This document shows positions 1 through 8,825 of a stretch of 43,498 bases of DNA, piece after piece. The notes under the pieces are model-generated. The model worked only from the letters and a program-made list of their open reading frames with translations, made no database searches and was not told where the DNA came from. This DNA is from Acidiphilium sp. 37-60-79 (GTDB lineage: Bacteria > Pseudomonadota > Alphaproteobacteria > Acetobacterales > Acetobacteraceae). Position 1 is the stretch's first letter. Each line of letters opens with the position of its first letter. The stretch is taken from NCBI GenBank assembly GCA_002279355.1, contig NCBV01000022.1, positions 1-43,498 of the forward strand, written 5' to 3'. A program made the translations under genes and the position numbers.

Positions 1-487
1 CATCCGCCAAAGCTCCCTGCACATGAATCAGCTCATAGCAGCGCTCTTATGAGCGGCTTCTTCCCGCACCGGCAGGCGGCTCAGACCGGATGGTTACGAG
101 GTGTCAGTCAGACACCTTTGCGATGCGTTGGGGTGAGCAGGAGCTAGCTTGTCGACTAACGACGGCGGCGTCGGTGTTTTCTGCAGCGGCGAAAGACCTT
201 AAACGTGCTATGGTCGTTTGACGGTACTTTTCGAGAGCGAGTCGGGGCGTCTGCCGACGCCGTGAGATGCAAAAATCGTCCAACTGACCCCGATAGTCGA
301 TGAAACCTCAAAAATATTTTTGAGGCGGTTTTTCCTTTAAAATCAAAAGCGTAACTTTTTGACGGCCCGCGTGTCGGCTTTTGCCTGTCTTCACATCAGA
401 TTGTTGTAGTGTTTTCAATTGCTTATGGTAAAATTAAACAATGGAGTGGGAATGATCTGGCGCCCATGGGCAGCCCATAGCGTGGTA
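1..487. other. Gene-free left edge with several small inverted repeats
   Basis: No reading frame in this stretch looks like a gene; a short plus-strand frame beginning near 419 has no recognisable content. Inverted repeats are seen at 99-105/111-117 (7-bp arms, 5-base loop), 246-251/256-261 (GGCGTC/GACGCC, 4-base loop) and 306-325 (listed separately). The base composition is lower in GC than the genes to the right. It could be the decayed end of an element that starts outside the window, or the leader of a structured RNA. I cannot choose between these from one copy. Confidence 0.4.
306..325. other. Perfect 20-bp AT-rich palindrome, possible terminator
   Basis: Ten-base arms CCTCAAAAAT and ATTTTTGAGG are exact reverse complements, and a short T run lies a few bases further on at about 329-333. 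It could act as a weak intrinsic terminator for transcription entering from the left, or as a site for a dimeric protein. The stem is mostly A/T, which argues against a strong terminator. Confidence 0.35.
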
Positions 488-589
488 TCAGGTGGCATAT
501 CGATCAATCACCGCGATATCCGCCAGTTCAAGGACCGGCAGTGTCCCGGAATAGTTGATCGCGAGGAAGTCGGGCTGTTTGTCCTCGCC
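488..589 (-). pseudogene. Remnant of a glutathione S-transferase N-terminal domain
   Basis: Read on the minus strand, 33 codons followed by TGA give a segment typical of the thioredoxin-fold half of bacterial glutathione S-transferases. It contains GEDKQPDFLAINYSGT, then LPVLEL and a stretch ending VIDRYAT. In intact enzymes this corresponds to residues of roughly 35-70: the 'FLAINP.G.VPVL' strand with the cis-proline, then the glutathione-contacting turn. The N-terminal strand and the whole helical domain are missing. The frame is closed upstream by TAG at 592-590, right beside the hairpin repeat that starts at 593, and downstream by TGA at 490-488. What is seen is a fragment; that the repeat insertion broke the gene is inference. 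Confidence 0.6.
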
Positions 590-592
590 CTA

Positions 593-715
593 CTAGTGTC
601 CTGCCCCTGAAATTCATGAGATGAATTTCAGGGATAAGCAGGCCACTAACTCATTGAATTTTCTAGTGTCCACTCTGATTCCGAAATCCAACGGATTTCA
701 GAATCGGGACACTAG
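593..715. repeat. Two-hairpin repeat element, copy 1 (MITE/REP-like)
   Basis: The element has two modules. The first contains a perfect 13-bp inverted repeat (605-617 and 621-633) around a GAG loop. The second is a long hairpin: CTAGTGTCC (663-671) pairs with GGACACTAG (707-715), and inside it 677-689 pairs with 693-705 with one mismatch around an AAC loop. CTAGTGTCC also stands at the left border (593-601), so the boundary motif occurs twice direct and once inverted. A diverged copy lies at 40011-40139. A frame reading MNFRDKQA crosses both copies, but it looks incidental. There is no transposase, so if mobile it would depend on one in trans. Confidence 0.75.
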
Positions 716-762
716 CTGGAAGCGGATCTGCGACTGTAACCGCCCTTGGTGCTCGATGTTAT

Positions 763-1431
763 TCACTCCGTGCAATCATCGTTGGATTGCTCAATACCAG
801 CACGGCTTTGCGCGGATAGACGCGCAATCGGCAAATGCCAATGGTAGCGGATCGCCATGAAACGGAGACCAAAGCACAAAGCACCGCCCGCCATGGCCGA
901 GATGCCATAACCCACGCCGAGACTGTCACCAATAACCACGACGGAAGCGCCGGCGAGCGCTGCAACGGCGTAGAGGTCGGAGCGCAAAACCTGCGGAATT
1001 TCGGTGAGCAGAATGTCGCGCATCATGCCGCCACCGATCCCCGTCAACATGCCTAAAAGAGCCGATGCAACCGGGCCCAACCCAAAAGCGGTTGCCTTTT
1101 GCGCCCCAGCGACGGCAAAGAAAGACAATCCTGCCGCATCAAACATCAGCACCGGCAGCCGAAGCCGTTGCACCCCGGCATACCAGAAAAAAGTAATGAT
1201 ACCCGCCAAAATCGAAACCAGCAGATAATGGCCGTTGGTCAAAGCGGTCGGAGGCACCGCGCCAATCAACACATCGCGGGTTATACCGCCAAAATTGCCG
1301 GTCACGAACGACACAACGAGAATGCCGAAAATGTCGAGCCTGCGATTGACCGCCGCGACCGCACCGCTGACGGCAAAAACGAACGTTCCCCCCAAATCCA
1401 GAATGGGCACAAAAGCTTCGATATTGGTCAT
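763..1431 (-). CDS. TRIC/UPF0126-family cation channel protein
   Basis: A 222-residue inner-membrane protein of the prokaryotic TRIC (UPF0126, YicG-like) family. Members form trimeric, monovalent-cation-permeable channels; the physiological role in bacteria is unsettled. The sequence shows the family's internal repeat: GNFGGITRDVL in the first half and GIGGGMMRDIL in the second, each within a three-helix unit, with about seven hydrophobic segments in total. I chose the ATG at 1431 because an AAGGGG Shine-Dalgarno lies six bases upstream; a longer frame starts at 1458 without a comparable signal. The gene stands alone. Its 3' end is 47 bases from the hairpin element, and a gene-poor region lies upstream. 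Confidence 0.9.
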   Translation of the reverse strand: MTNIEAFVPILDLGGTFVFAVSGAVAAVNRRLDIFGILVVSFVTGNFGGITRDVLIGAVPPTALTNGHYLLVSILAGIITFFWYAGVQRLRLPVLMFDAAGLSFFAVAGAQKATAFGLGPVASALLGMLTGIGGGMMRDILLTEIPQVLRSDLYAVAALAGASVVVIGDSLGVGYGISAMAGGALCFGLRFMAIRYHWHLPIARLSAQSRAGIEQSNDDCTE

Positions 1432-2299
1432 GGCCGCCCCTTCGCGCCCTCGCTCCATAGCGTATCAAAACACGGCGCAGCAAGGCCGTGCGGGCCTGCA
1501 GTGCGCATTGCGGCCCGGCTTCGAACGCTCGATCATAGCGCATACGCGCGGGCCAAATCTCTTGCGGAGCGCAGCACATCCCGGCAATATGATTAATCAG
1601 TCGTTCCAACTCAGGCTATCCTGTCGTGGTGCGTCGTTGCAAAAAGACAGAATCGTAACCAAATGAATTTGCTTAACGGTTTGTTTTGATCCCCAGAGAT
1701 GATGGCGGGCAAATTTTGGTAACAACAATGCACGACCCCCCACCCCCCTGACCGTCTGGTCGAAAGCTTCGCGCCGCTGCCACTTCGTCTTGACCAAAAC
1801 CAGAACCAAAACGAAGCCGATGCCGCGCTGTTGTGGCTCGATATTGTCTACTCGACGCGGCATCAGCGAACAACGCTTCCCGCTCACGCTCGGCTCCGGG
1901 TTCTCGGATTTGCCAGTTTCAACCAAAGCGCGCGCAGCCGGGCGGCTCCTTCTCTCGCCCGCAGCGCACCAAATATTGGGCGATACGGCATCCATCGCAT
2001 CAATAGGGTCGGGTACAACCATACTCACGGCGGTCTTCGTCAGTCTACCCGGGATCGACCATGCAGGCCCTGATGTTCACGCCTCGATGATCATCCCGTC
2101 TGTGGACTGGAGGATAATGAGGAGATTGAAGTCGACCGATTTGTGCGTGGCGGCGTCGGCGAGACAAGCTCCATCATTGCCTCCTGCACGGCCCGAATAA
2201 TCGCACCAGCGCCGCCATTTTAACCCTGCAGCCAAAACCCAGCGCCCTATTTCAACGATGCGCCCACCAAAGCCGTCGCTCGACCGCACGAAGCCCGCC
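1432..2299. other. Gene-poor intergenic region
   Basis: Frames of 90-145 codons exist here on both strands (for example 1597-2028 minus and 1790-2200 plus), but none has a recognisable motif, a plausible Shine-Dalgarno or the codon bias of the surrounding genes, and they overlap each other. A plus-strand segment at about 2090-2220 (EDNEEIEVDRFV...) ends in a stop and might be a gene fragment, but I cannot name it. The promoter of the TRIC gene should lie near 1432-1550. No tRNA is seen. Confidence 0.4.
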
Positions 2300-2668
2300 T
2301 CAGCCAGTATAAACGCAAGCATCGCCCTCGCTATCGCGATACACCGCCACACGGGTCAAGCCCGGCAATTCATCCGTGAGCTTGGCCCAAATAAACGCCG
2401 CCAAATTTTCCAACGTCGCTGGTCCCAGCCCGGCAACATCATCCAGAAATTGATGATCGAGCAAGGCCCGCACGTGCGCCAGCGCAGCCGCCACCCGCTC
2501 CAAATCCAGCACCATCCCCTGCGCATCGCGCTCGCCGCGCAGCGTCACGTCCGCCCGATAGGAATGGCCGTGGATCCGGCGGCTCGCCGCCTCGCTCGCC
2601 GCCGCCAACCCCACCCGGTGCAGCGTGTGCGCCGCCTCGAAGCGAAACTGCTTACTCAACTCAAACAT
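2300..2668 (-). CDS. queD: 6-carboxytetrahydropterin synthase (QueD-like)
   Basis: A 122-residue protein of the COG0720 6-pyruvoyl-tetrahydropterin synthase fold. QueD converts 7,8-dihydroneopterin triphosphate to 6-carboxy-5,6,7,8-tetrahydropterin, a step towards 7-deazaguanine and queuosine in tRNA. The zinc-binding histidines are visible as H14 (EAAHTLH) and H33/H35 (RIHGHSY). The residue four before H33 is Ser29, where classical QueD carries the catalytic cysteine of a CxxxHGH motif; no cysteine lies nearby. The start ATG overlaps the queE stop by one base (TAATG), so the two are translationally coupled. The queE neighbour strongly supports the pathway; the exact chemistry is less certain because of the missing cysteine. 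Confidence 0.88.
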   Translation of the reverse strand: MFELSKQFRFEAAHTLHRVGLAAASEAASRRIHGHSYRADVTLRGERDAQGMVLDLERVAAALAHVRALLDHQFLDDVAGLGPATLENLAAFIWAKLTDELPGLTRVAVYRDSEGDACVYTG

Positions 2669-3303
2669 TACGGAATCCCAAGATATTTATGCGTCTGCAT
2701 CGAAAGCCGCCAATGCGGATGCGCAAGGCAATATTCAATCGCCGCCGCAGTATTTTGCTCGCGCATCGGACCATCCATCGGCTGTAACAAAAAATGCGCG
2801 AAATCCAACCCAACAAACCGCTCTGGCATCGCCTCAACCTGCGGATAGACCAGTTTTAACTCATCCCCGCCCGTCACCGCCAGCGGTGCCGATGCTTTCG
2901 GGCTGACACATAACCAATCAATCCCATCGGGTGGCGCAATCGTGCCGTTGGTCTCGACCGCAATGTGAAATCCCGCCGCACGCAAAGCCGCAATCAAGGG
3001 CGCATCGAGCTGCAACAGCGGCTCGCCGCCGGTGCACACCACCATCGCCTCCGCCATGCTCGGCCCCCGCCACGCCGCCCGCACCGCAGCGGCCAAATCC
3101 TCGGCGGTGGCAAACCGCCCGCCGCCCGGACCATCCGTGCCGATGAAATCAGTATCGCAAAACTGGCATATGGCCGCCGCCCGATCCTGCTCGCGGCCAC
3201 TCCATAAATTGCACCCGGTAAACCGGCAAAACACCGCAGCCCGCCCAGCATTGCGGCCCTCGCCCTGCAACGTCAGAAAAATCTCCTTCACGCTATACGC
3301 CAT
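2668..3303 (-). CDS. queE: 7-carboxy-7-deazaguanine synthase (radical SAM)
   Basis: A 211-residue radical-SAM enzyme that rearranges 6-carboxytetrahydropterin to 7-carboxy-7-deazaguanine, the step after QueD in preQ0/queuosine synthesis. It carries the QueE-specific spaced cluster motif CX14CX2C (C31, C46, C49) instead of CxxxCxxC, a GGEP motif at 92-95, and the N-terminal SVKEIFLTLQGEG signature. The start is set at the ATG at 3303, which puts this signature at residue 4; the frame extends to 3360 but the extra residues are not family-like. It is divergent from the aminotransferase gene, with about 125 bases between them for both promoters. queC is not in the window. Confidence 0.92.
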   Translation of the reverse strand: MAYSVKEIFLTLQGEGRNAGRAAVFCRFTGCNLWSGREQDRAAAICQFCDTDFIGTDGPGGGRFATAEDLAAAVRAAWRGPSMAEAMVVCTGGEPLLQLDAPLIAALRAAGFHIAVETNGTIAPPDGIDWLCVSPKASAPLAVTGGDELKLVYPQVEAMPERFVGLDFAHFLLQPMDGPMREQNTAAAIEYCLAHPHWRLSMQTHKYLGIP

Positions 3304-3428
3304 GCCACCATCCTCTCGCAGTGCTGCTATCGCAGTTGCCCCGCTTTGGCGAGCTTGCAAATGGCGTCATTGCTATTAGGTGGATTGCAATCAACGCGAT
3401 GCAGCGTTCAACAGAAGGGAGATTTCTC

Positions 3429-4622
3429 ATGGCGGCGCGCAAACCAGGGCGGCTATTTTTTGCCAATCCAGGTCCAACCAACATCCCCGATTCCGTGCTT
3501 CGCGCAATGGATCGCGCCACCATCGATTTTATGGCCGCCGATTTCCTCGAAATTTATGATCAAGCGGTGGCCGGCCTAAAACGCCTGTTGCTAACCAACC
3601 AAGAGGTGTTCCTCTACGCCGCCACCGGCCATGGCGCTTGGGAAGCCACGCTGCAAAACCTGTTCTCCCCCGGTGATGCGATCCTCATGCCCCAAGTCGG
3701 CTATTTCTCGGTCGCCTGGGGTAAAATCGCCCAGCGTTTCGGCCTCGAGCTGATCGGCCCGGAGCATGATTGGCGTCACGGCGTTGATATCGCGGCTCTG
3801 CAAGCCACCCTCGCCGCCGACAGCGCGCACCGGATCAAAGCCGTCTGCATCGTCCATAACGAAACCTCAACCGGCGTTGCGCTCCCGCTGCCGGAAATTC
3901 GCGCCGCCCTCGACGCCACCGCCCATCCCGCCCTACTCCTCGTCGATACCATCTCGTCATTCGGCTCGTTGGAATTCCGCATGGACGATTGGGGGATCGA
4001 TGCCGTGGTCGGCGGCAGCCAGAAAGGCCTGATGCTCCCCGCCGGCCTCGCTTTCACCGCCGTGAGCGAAAAAGCCCTCGCCGCCCATCGCGACGCCCGC
4101 CTGCCCCGGTTCTATTTCGACTGGTCACTGATGATGGCCCGCCGCCATCGCAGCTTCATGGGCACCGTGCCCACCGGACCATTTTACGGCATGCTGGAAG
4201 CCATCGCGCTGATCGAAGCCGAAGGGCTCGAACAGGTCTGGCGCCGCCATACCCGCCTCGCCGAAGCCACCCGCCGCGCCGTCTCGGTCTGGAGCGGCAA
4301 TGAAGGTGTCAGCTTTTACTGCGCGGATCGCGCCCGCCGCTCGAATTCCGTAACCGCCGTGCTGATGCCCGAAGGTCACGATGCTGAGCTCGTGCGCAAA
4401 ATCGCTTATGATCGCTTCAATGTCTCACTCGGCGGCGGTCTCGATCCGCTGGGCGGCAAGCTGTTTCGCATCGGCCATATGGGCGATCTGAACGAGCCCA
4501 TGCTGCTCGGCACACTCGGCGTGGTGGAACTCGCCCTCGCCGCCGCCCACGCCCCGTTCGCCCGTGGCGGCGTGCAAGCCGCCATCGATTATCTTGGTCA
4601 CGATGATCATTCGATCCGCTGA
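3429..4622 (+). CDS. Class V PLP aminotransferase (serine/alanine/aspartate-glyoxylate type)
   Basis: A 397-residue cytosolic aminotransferase that most resembles serine- and alanine-glyoxylate aminotransferases. Visible features are the N-terminal PGPTNIP segment (14-20), VDTISSFGS at 172-180 with the PLP-ring aspartate D173, and the Schiff-base lysine K199 in GGSQKG. I chose the ATG at 3429 because an AAGGGAG Shine-Dalgarno lies eight bases upstream; the open frame to 3321 has no family homology. Glyoxylate is the likely amino acceptor. The donor could be serine, alanine, or aspartate (as in BhcA of the beta-hydroxyaspartate cycle), and the sequence alone does not decide. No serine-cycle genes are adjacent. 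The 3' end overlaps the convergent methyltransferase by 16 bases. Confidence 0.87.
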   Translation: MAARKPGRLFFANPGPTNIPDSVLRAMDRATIDFMAADFLEIYDQAVAGLKRLLLTNQEVFLYAATGHGAWEATLQNLFSPGDAILMPQVGYFSVAWGKIAQRFGLELIGPEHDWRHGVDIAALQATLAADSAHRIKAVCIVHNETSTGVALPLPEIRAALDATAHPALLLVDTISSFGSLEFRMDDWGIDAVVGGSQKGLMLPAGLAFTAVSEKALAAHRDARLPRFYFDWSLMMARRHRSFMGTVPTGPFYGMLEAIALIEAEGLEQVWRRHTRLAEATRRAVSVWSGNEGVSFYCADRARRSNSVTAVLMPEGHDAELVRKIAYDRFNVSLGGGLDPLGGKLFRIGHMGDLNEPMLLGTLGVVELALAAAHAPFARGGVQAAIDYLGHDDHSIR

Positions 4623-5218
4623 AACCGCGCATAGGTAAAATTCTGCACCGCTCCGCCCGGCGTATGATGCGCATGGCGGAGCGCATCGCGCAGCGCAAAC
4701 GGCGCGCCCAATAAATCCCCCAGCATCGCCGCGTCATAACGCTGCACCGGCAATCCGCTGCACCGCTCCGGCCCATCCGGCGCAAATGTCGCCATCACCA
4801 CAAATCCCCCCGGCCGCAATGACGCCCGCAAAATCGCCAAATACCGCGCCCGATCCGCCGCCTCGGTGAGAAAATGAAAAACAGCCCGGTCATGCCACAG
4901 CGCGAACGCCGTCGTCGGCTGCCAATCGCGCGCATCCCCGGTCACCCAAGTCACCCGCTCCGCCGACGCCCCGCATGGTTCCCGGGCCAATGCCAGCGCC
5001 GTTGCCGAAACATCCAACACCGTCAGCCGCGAAAAACCCCGCTCCAGCAAACCGAGCGTCAGCCGCGACGCCCCTCCGCCAACATCCACCATCGCCGCAT
5101 CACGCGCCAACCCGCACGCCTCAATCAACCGCAACGACATCTCTGGGCTCTGCTCAAACCAACTCACCGCCCCGGCCCCATGGCGCTGATACGCGGCATC
5201 CCAATGACTCGCCGACAT
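4607..5218 (-). CDS. Class I SAM-dependent methyltransferase
   Basis: A 203-residue methyltransferase of the small Rossmann-fold type. Motif I reads VDVGGG (44-49), followed by the acidic end of beta-2 in LDVSA and a GDARDW segment that would bracket the adenine. The WHDRAVFHF and LRPGG stretches match the 'thioredoxin/TehB-like' class I methyltransferases annotated as small-molecule enzymes. The substrate cannot be inferred. It starts with ATG at 5218 and lies 31 bases downstream of trmJ on the same strand, so it is probably the last gene of the cysS-trmJ transcript. Its tail overlaps the convergent aminotransferase gene. Confidence 0.85.
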   Translation of the reverse strand: MSASHWDAAYQRHGAGAVSWFEQSPEMSLRLIEACGLARDAAMVDVGGGASRLTLGLLERGFSRLTVLDVSATALALAREPCGASAERVTWVTGDARDWQPTTAFALWHDRAVFHFLTEAADRARYLAILRASLRPGGFVVMATFAPDGPERCSGLPVQRYDAAMLGDLLGAPFALRDALRHAHHTPGGAVQNFTYARFQRIE

Positions 5219-5249
5219 TTTTCCGCTCCCCTGTTCTACGAGGTCGAGC

Positions 5250-6026
5250 CTATATCACATCGCCACGCCGCCCATGCGCCAACTCAGTGATAATTCCGTG
5301 CAATGTGCGCAATTCCTGCTCGGTCACCTCGCCGCGCTGAAAAAAATGCCGAATATTGCGCACCATCCCCGGCCGTTTCGGCGCATTGCGCAAAAACCCG
5401 GACGCATCACATTCGGCGATCAAATGGGTCAAAAAATTCTCAAGCTCACCCTTGGTTGCAACCTGGGTCTTATGCGTCATCAACCGGCGCGGCGTCGGCT
5501 CAGCCGCCGACATCCACCATTCATGCGCCATCACCATCACCGCCTGCGCCAGATTGAGCGACATGAAATCGGGGTTCAACGCATAGCGAATCAAACTATC
5601 CGCGTGCGCAATATCATCATTATCCAGCCCCGCCCGCTCCGGGCCAAACAAAATCCCCATCCGCAAACCGCGCTCACCAATCGCCCGCAACTCAACCGCC
5701 GCCCCGCGCGCCGATAATAGCGGTTTGACAATATGACGCGGACGCGGACAGGTCGCGAACACACGGTGCAAATCCGCAACCGCCTCGGCAACACTCCCAT
5801 AGATTTGTGCCGCTTCCAAAATCCGATACGCCCCGGACGCCGTGCGCATCGCCCGCTCCTGCGGCCAACCATCACGCGGCGCCACCAGCCGCAAATGAAA
5901 CAGCCCGCCATTGCCCATCGCCCGCGCCACCGAGCCGATATTCTCCGCCATTTGCGGACGCACCAAAATCACCACCGGCGATGGATCAATCGGCCGTAAA
6001 TCGGCCCCCTCATCGCGCGCCGTCAT
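5250..6026 (-). CDS. trmJ: tRNA (Nm32) 2'-O-methyltransferase TrmJ
   Basis: A 258-residue SPOUT-fold RNA methyltransferase. TrmJ methylates the 2'-O of C32/U32 in the anticodon loop of several tRNAs using S-adenosylmethionine. Visible are motif 1 (VRPQMAENIGSVARAM, about 22-37), the SAM-knot segments GILFGPERAGL and LNPDFMSLNLAQAV, and a C-terminal helical tail of about 80 residues typical of TrmJ rather than TrmL. Family length is about 245-260. The stop of cysS is only three bases upstream (TAA-tcg-ATG), so both are co-transcribed and both serve tRNA function. Confidence 0.87.
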   Translation of the reverse strand: MTARDEGADLRPIDPSPVVILVRPQMAENIGSVARAMGNGGLFHLRLVAPRDGWPQERAMRTASGAYRILEAAQIYGSVAEAVADLHRVFATCPRPRHIVKPLLSARGAAVELRAIGERGLRMGILFGPERAGLDNDDIAHADSLIRYALNPDFMSLNLAQAVMVMAHEWWMSAAEPTPRRLMTHKTQVATKGELENFLTHLIAECDASGFLRNAPKRPGMVRNIRHFFQRGEVTEQELRTLHGIITELAHGRRGDVI

Positions 6027-6029
6027 CGA

Positions 6030-7400
6030 TTATTTCCGCCTCAACGAATAGGTGCCACCCGGCCCATCTTCCAGAATCAAGCCCATATCCTCGATTTCTT
6101 GGCGCAGCCGGTCCGCCTCGGCAAAATTTTTCGCCCGCCGCGCCGCATTGCGCTGCGCGATCAGCCTATCGACCCGCTCTTGGTCAATCGCGCCAATAAA
6201 CCAATCCTTGGGATCATGGTTGAAAATGCCCAGCACGCCACCAGCAGCCTTAAGCCCCAGCGCCGCATCGCGATCGCCCGCTAACGCCGCATCGGCCAGC
6301 TGATGCAGCACCGCAATCGCCCCCGGCACATTCAAATCATCCGCGAGACACGCCAAAACCCGATCCGGCAACGGCGCCGCATCCTCAACACCCGGATGCG
6401 CCCGCAACGCCCGATAAAACCGATCCAGCTCGCGCTTGGCGTCCTGCAAGCCCGCATCGGTAAAATCGAGCAAGCTGCGATAATGCGTTTTCAAAAGCAA
6501 AAACCGCACCGCTTCCGCCGGAGCCTGCGTCAGCACATCCTGCACGGTGCGAAAATTACCCAGCGATTTCGACATTTTCTCGCCATTGACCTGCAACATC
6601 CCATTATGCAGCCAATAGCGGGCAAATTCAGCCCCCGGAAACGCGCAGCATGATTGGGCAATCTCATTCTCATGATGCGGGAACATTAAATCCGTGCCGC
6701 CGCCGTGAATATCGATGGTTTCGCCCAAATGCTTATAAATCATCGCCGAACATTCAATATGCCAGCCCGGCCGCCCACGCCCCCACGGGCTGTCCCATCC
6801 CGGCAAATCCGCCGCCGATGGCTTCCACAGCACAAAATCACCCGGATCGCGCTTATACGTCGCCACATCAACCCGCGCGCCCGCTAATAATTCATCCGGC
6901 GAGCGCCCTGAAAATTTGCCATAATCAGGGTCCGTCGCCACCGCGAACAACACATGCCCCTCCGCCGCATAGGCATGGCCAAGCCCGATCAACCGCTCAA
7001 TGATCGCGATAATATCAGGGATCGTCTCGGTCGCGCGCGGCTCGATATCCGGTGGCCGCGCATAAAGCGCCGCCATATCCCGATGAAACCACGCCGTGGT
7101 GCGCGCCGTCACCGTGCCAATCGGCACCTTCTCCTCCTGTGCGCGGGCGTTAATTTTATCATCGATATCCGTAATGTTGCGCGCATAGGTCACCTGCGGA
7201 TACAGCAACCGCAGCAGCCGCACCAGCACATCAAACACCACCACCGGTCGCGCATTACCAATATGGGCATGATCATAAACCGTCGGCCCGCACACATAGA
7301 GCGTCACATGCGCCGGATCGAGCGGCACAAATGCCCGGCGCATGCGGGTCTTGGTATCATGAAAATAGAGCGCGGTCGGCGTCATCGAAATTTCGGTCAT
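6030..7400 (-). CDS. cysS: Cysteinyl-tRNA synthetase
   Basis: A class Ia aminoacyl-tRNA synthetase of about 456 residues that charges tRNA-Cys. The HIGH-type motif is HIGN at 46-49, the KMSKS loop is at 275-279, and the zinc ligands expected for the family are present as C37, C217, H242 and E246. The anticodon-binding and DALR-type C-terminal helices follow, ending with [14 protein letters not shown]. The start is ambiguous: in-frame ATG codons lie at 7412, 7400 and 7385 and a GTG at 7424, none with a convincing Shine-Dalgarno. I took 7400. The gene is essential and full length. Confidence 0.96.
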   Translation of the reverse strand: MTEISMTPTALYFHDTKTRMRRAFVPLDPAHVTLYVCGPTVYDHAHIGNARPVVVFDVLVRLLRLLYPQVTYARNITDIDDKINARAQEEKVPIGTVTARTTAWFHRDMAALYARPPDIEPRATETIPDIIAIIERLIGLGHAYAAEGHVLFAVATDPDYGKFSGRSPDELLAGARVDVATYKRDPGDFVLWKPSAADLPGWDSPWGRGRPGWHIECSAMIYKHLGETIDIHGGGTDLMFPHHENEIAQSCCAFPGAEFARYWLHNGMLQVNGEKMSKSLGNFRTVQDVLTQAPAEAVRFLLLKTHYRSLLDFTDAGLQDAKRELDRFYRALRAHPGVEDAAPLPDRVLACLADDLNVPGAIAVLHQLADAALAGDRDAALGLKAAGGVLGIFNHDPKDWFIGAIDQERVDRLIAQRNAARRAKNFAEADRLRQEIEDMGLILEDGPGGTYSLRRK

Positions 7401-7517
7401 TGCCGCTCGCATTTCCGCCGCCACGCCAGCCCTGTCAACTGATCGCCCCCCCAGCTATACACAGCCCGCGATAACAACAGCACGCCATTGGCGGCAACGC
7501 ATGGAGGACAAACCGGC

Positions 7518-8825
7518 ATGACGGCATTGAAGCGCAACCTTCTTTTCGTTTTGGCCGCCATCATCACCGGCCTGATTTCGATCCTGTTTGGCATCGGCGT
7601 GGTGCAGGCCAGCGCCCTGTTCGCCCACATCACCACGGGCCGCGAATGGCTAAGCTTTGTGCTTTGCCCCGCGGGCCTTGCTTTGATCGTGCTGCTGACG
7701 CGCCGGGTATTTCCTGGCGCGCAAGGCTCCGGCATCCCCCAAGCCATGGCCGGATTGAGCATGCAGCATCATGAAAATGTCGATCAAGTGCTGTCCCTGC
7801 GCATCGCTGTAGGGAAATTTTTCCTCACTTTGATGGGGTTCGCGGTCGGCGCGTCCATCGGCAAAGAAGGGCCCACCGTGCAAATCGGCTGTGCTGTGAT
7901 GAATTTCTGTGGGCGCATCGGGCTGGAGCGCACCCACGCGCTGCAACGCTTGCTCATCCTCGCGGGCGGCGCTGCCGGCATCACCTGCGCCTTCAACGCC
8001 CCCCTCGCGGGCGTGATCTTCGCAATCGAAGAAATGGCCCGCCATTTCAATGATCGGCAGTTGCGCTCGATCATTTTCGCCGCCGCCGCCAGCGGTGTGA
8101 CGCTCCTGCTGGTGCTGGGCTATCACCCTTATTTCGGCGTTTCACCCGCCAGTTTGCCCCTCGGCCCGATTTGGCTCCTGGTGCCTATTTGCGCCGTCTG
8201 CGGCGGTTTTGCCGGCGGCCTGTTCGCGCGCATCCTGATCGCACCGACGCGCCTGATGCCGCGTCCGATCAACCAACTCGCCAAATCCCAGCCGGTCGCG
8301 TTCGCCGCCCTCTGCGGCCTTGGTCTCGCCACCCTCGGCTGGCTCTCTCACGGCCAAATTTTTGGCGCCAGCTATGGCGAGGCGCGGGCCGCGCTCACCC
8401 TGGGCAAGCTCCCCCCGCTCGATTTCGCACCGCTCAAATTTTTAGCGACGTTGCTCTCCTATTTATCCGGGATTCCGGGCGGCATTTTCGCGCCATCGCT
8501 CGCGATTGGCGTCGGCGAGGGCACTTTTTTCTCCTATCTGGTGCCTGGCGTGCCCGTCGCCGCCTTCGCCATGATCGGCATGGCGGGCTATTTCGCGGGC
8601 GTGGTGCAGGCCCCCTTGACCGCGACCGTCATCGTCATCGAAATGACCAGTAACCCGGCCATGACGGTCCCCGTCACCATCGCTGCCATTCTCGGCACGA
8701 TGGCCTCACGGCTGGTCTGCAAGGAACCGGTTTATCACGCCATGGCGCAGCAATTCTTGCGCGTGATCGAGCCGCAAACCCATCACGCGCCTGCCGTTTC
8801 TCCCGGGCGCGATGGCAAAATCTGA
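7518..8825 (+). CDS. ClC-family Cl-/H+ antiporter
   Basis: A 435-residue inner-membrane ClC protein. The selectivity-filter signatures are present: GSGIP (70-74), GKEGPT (115-120; the gating glutamate is E117) and GGIFAPSL. The pair E171-E172 in AIEEM aligns with the inner proton glutamate of ClC-ec1, which points to a chloride/proton antiporter, not a channel. In enteric bacteria such proteins support extreme acid resistance, a sensible role for an acidophile. The ATG at 7518 is preceded by GGAGG at 7503-7507, so I prefer it to the upstream in-frame ATG at 7488. The last 43 bases overlap the convergent FAD oxidoreductase gene. Confidence 0.92.
   Translation: MTALKRNLLFVLAAIITGLISILFGIGVVQASALFAHITTGREWLSFVLCPAGLALIVLLTRRVFPGAQGSGIPQAMAGLSMQHHENVDQVLSLRIAVGKFFLTLMGFAVGASIGKEGPTVQIGCAVMNFCGRIGLERTHALQRLLILAGGAAGITCAFNAPLAGVIFAIEEMARHFNDRQLRSIIFAAAASGVTLLLVLGYHPYFGVSPASLPLGPIWLLVPICAVCGGFAGGLFARILIAPTRLMPRPINQLAKSQPVAFAALCGLGLATLGWLSHGQIFGASYGEARAALTLGKLPPLDFAPLKFLATLLSYLSGIPGGIFAPSLAIGVGEGTFFSYLVPGVPVAAFAMIGMAGYFAGVVQAPLTATVIVIEMTSNPAMTVPVTIAAILGTMASRLVCKEPVYHAMAQQFLRVIEPQTHHAPAVSPGRDGKI

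Noticed and set aside
621-860. Frame beginning MNFRDKQA, shared with one near 40038
   Set aside because: The shared peptide follows from the two copies of the hairpin element; the sequences diverge outside it and no protein family is evident.
1597-2200. Two opposing frames of about 140 codons
   Set aside because: They overlap each other, have no family motif and no ribosome-binding site.
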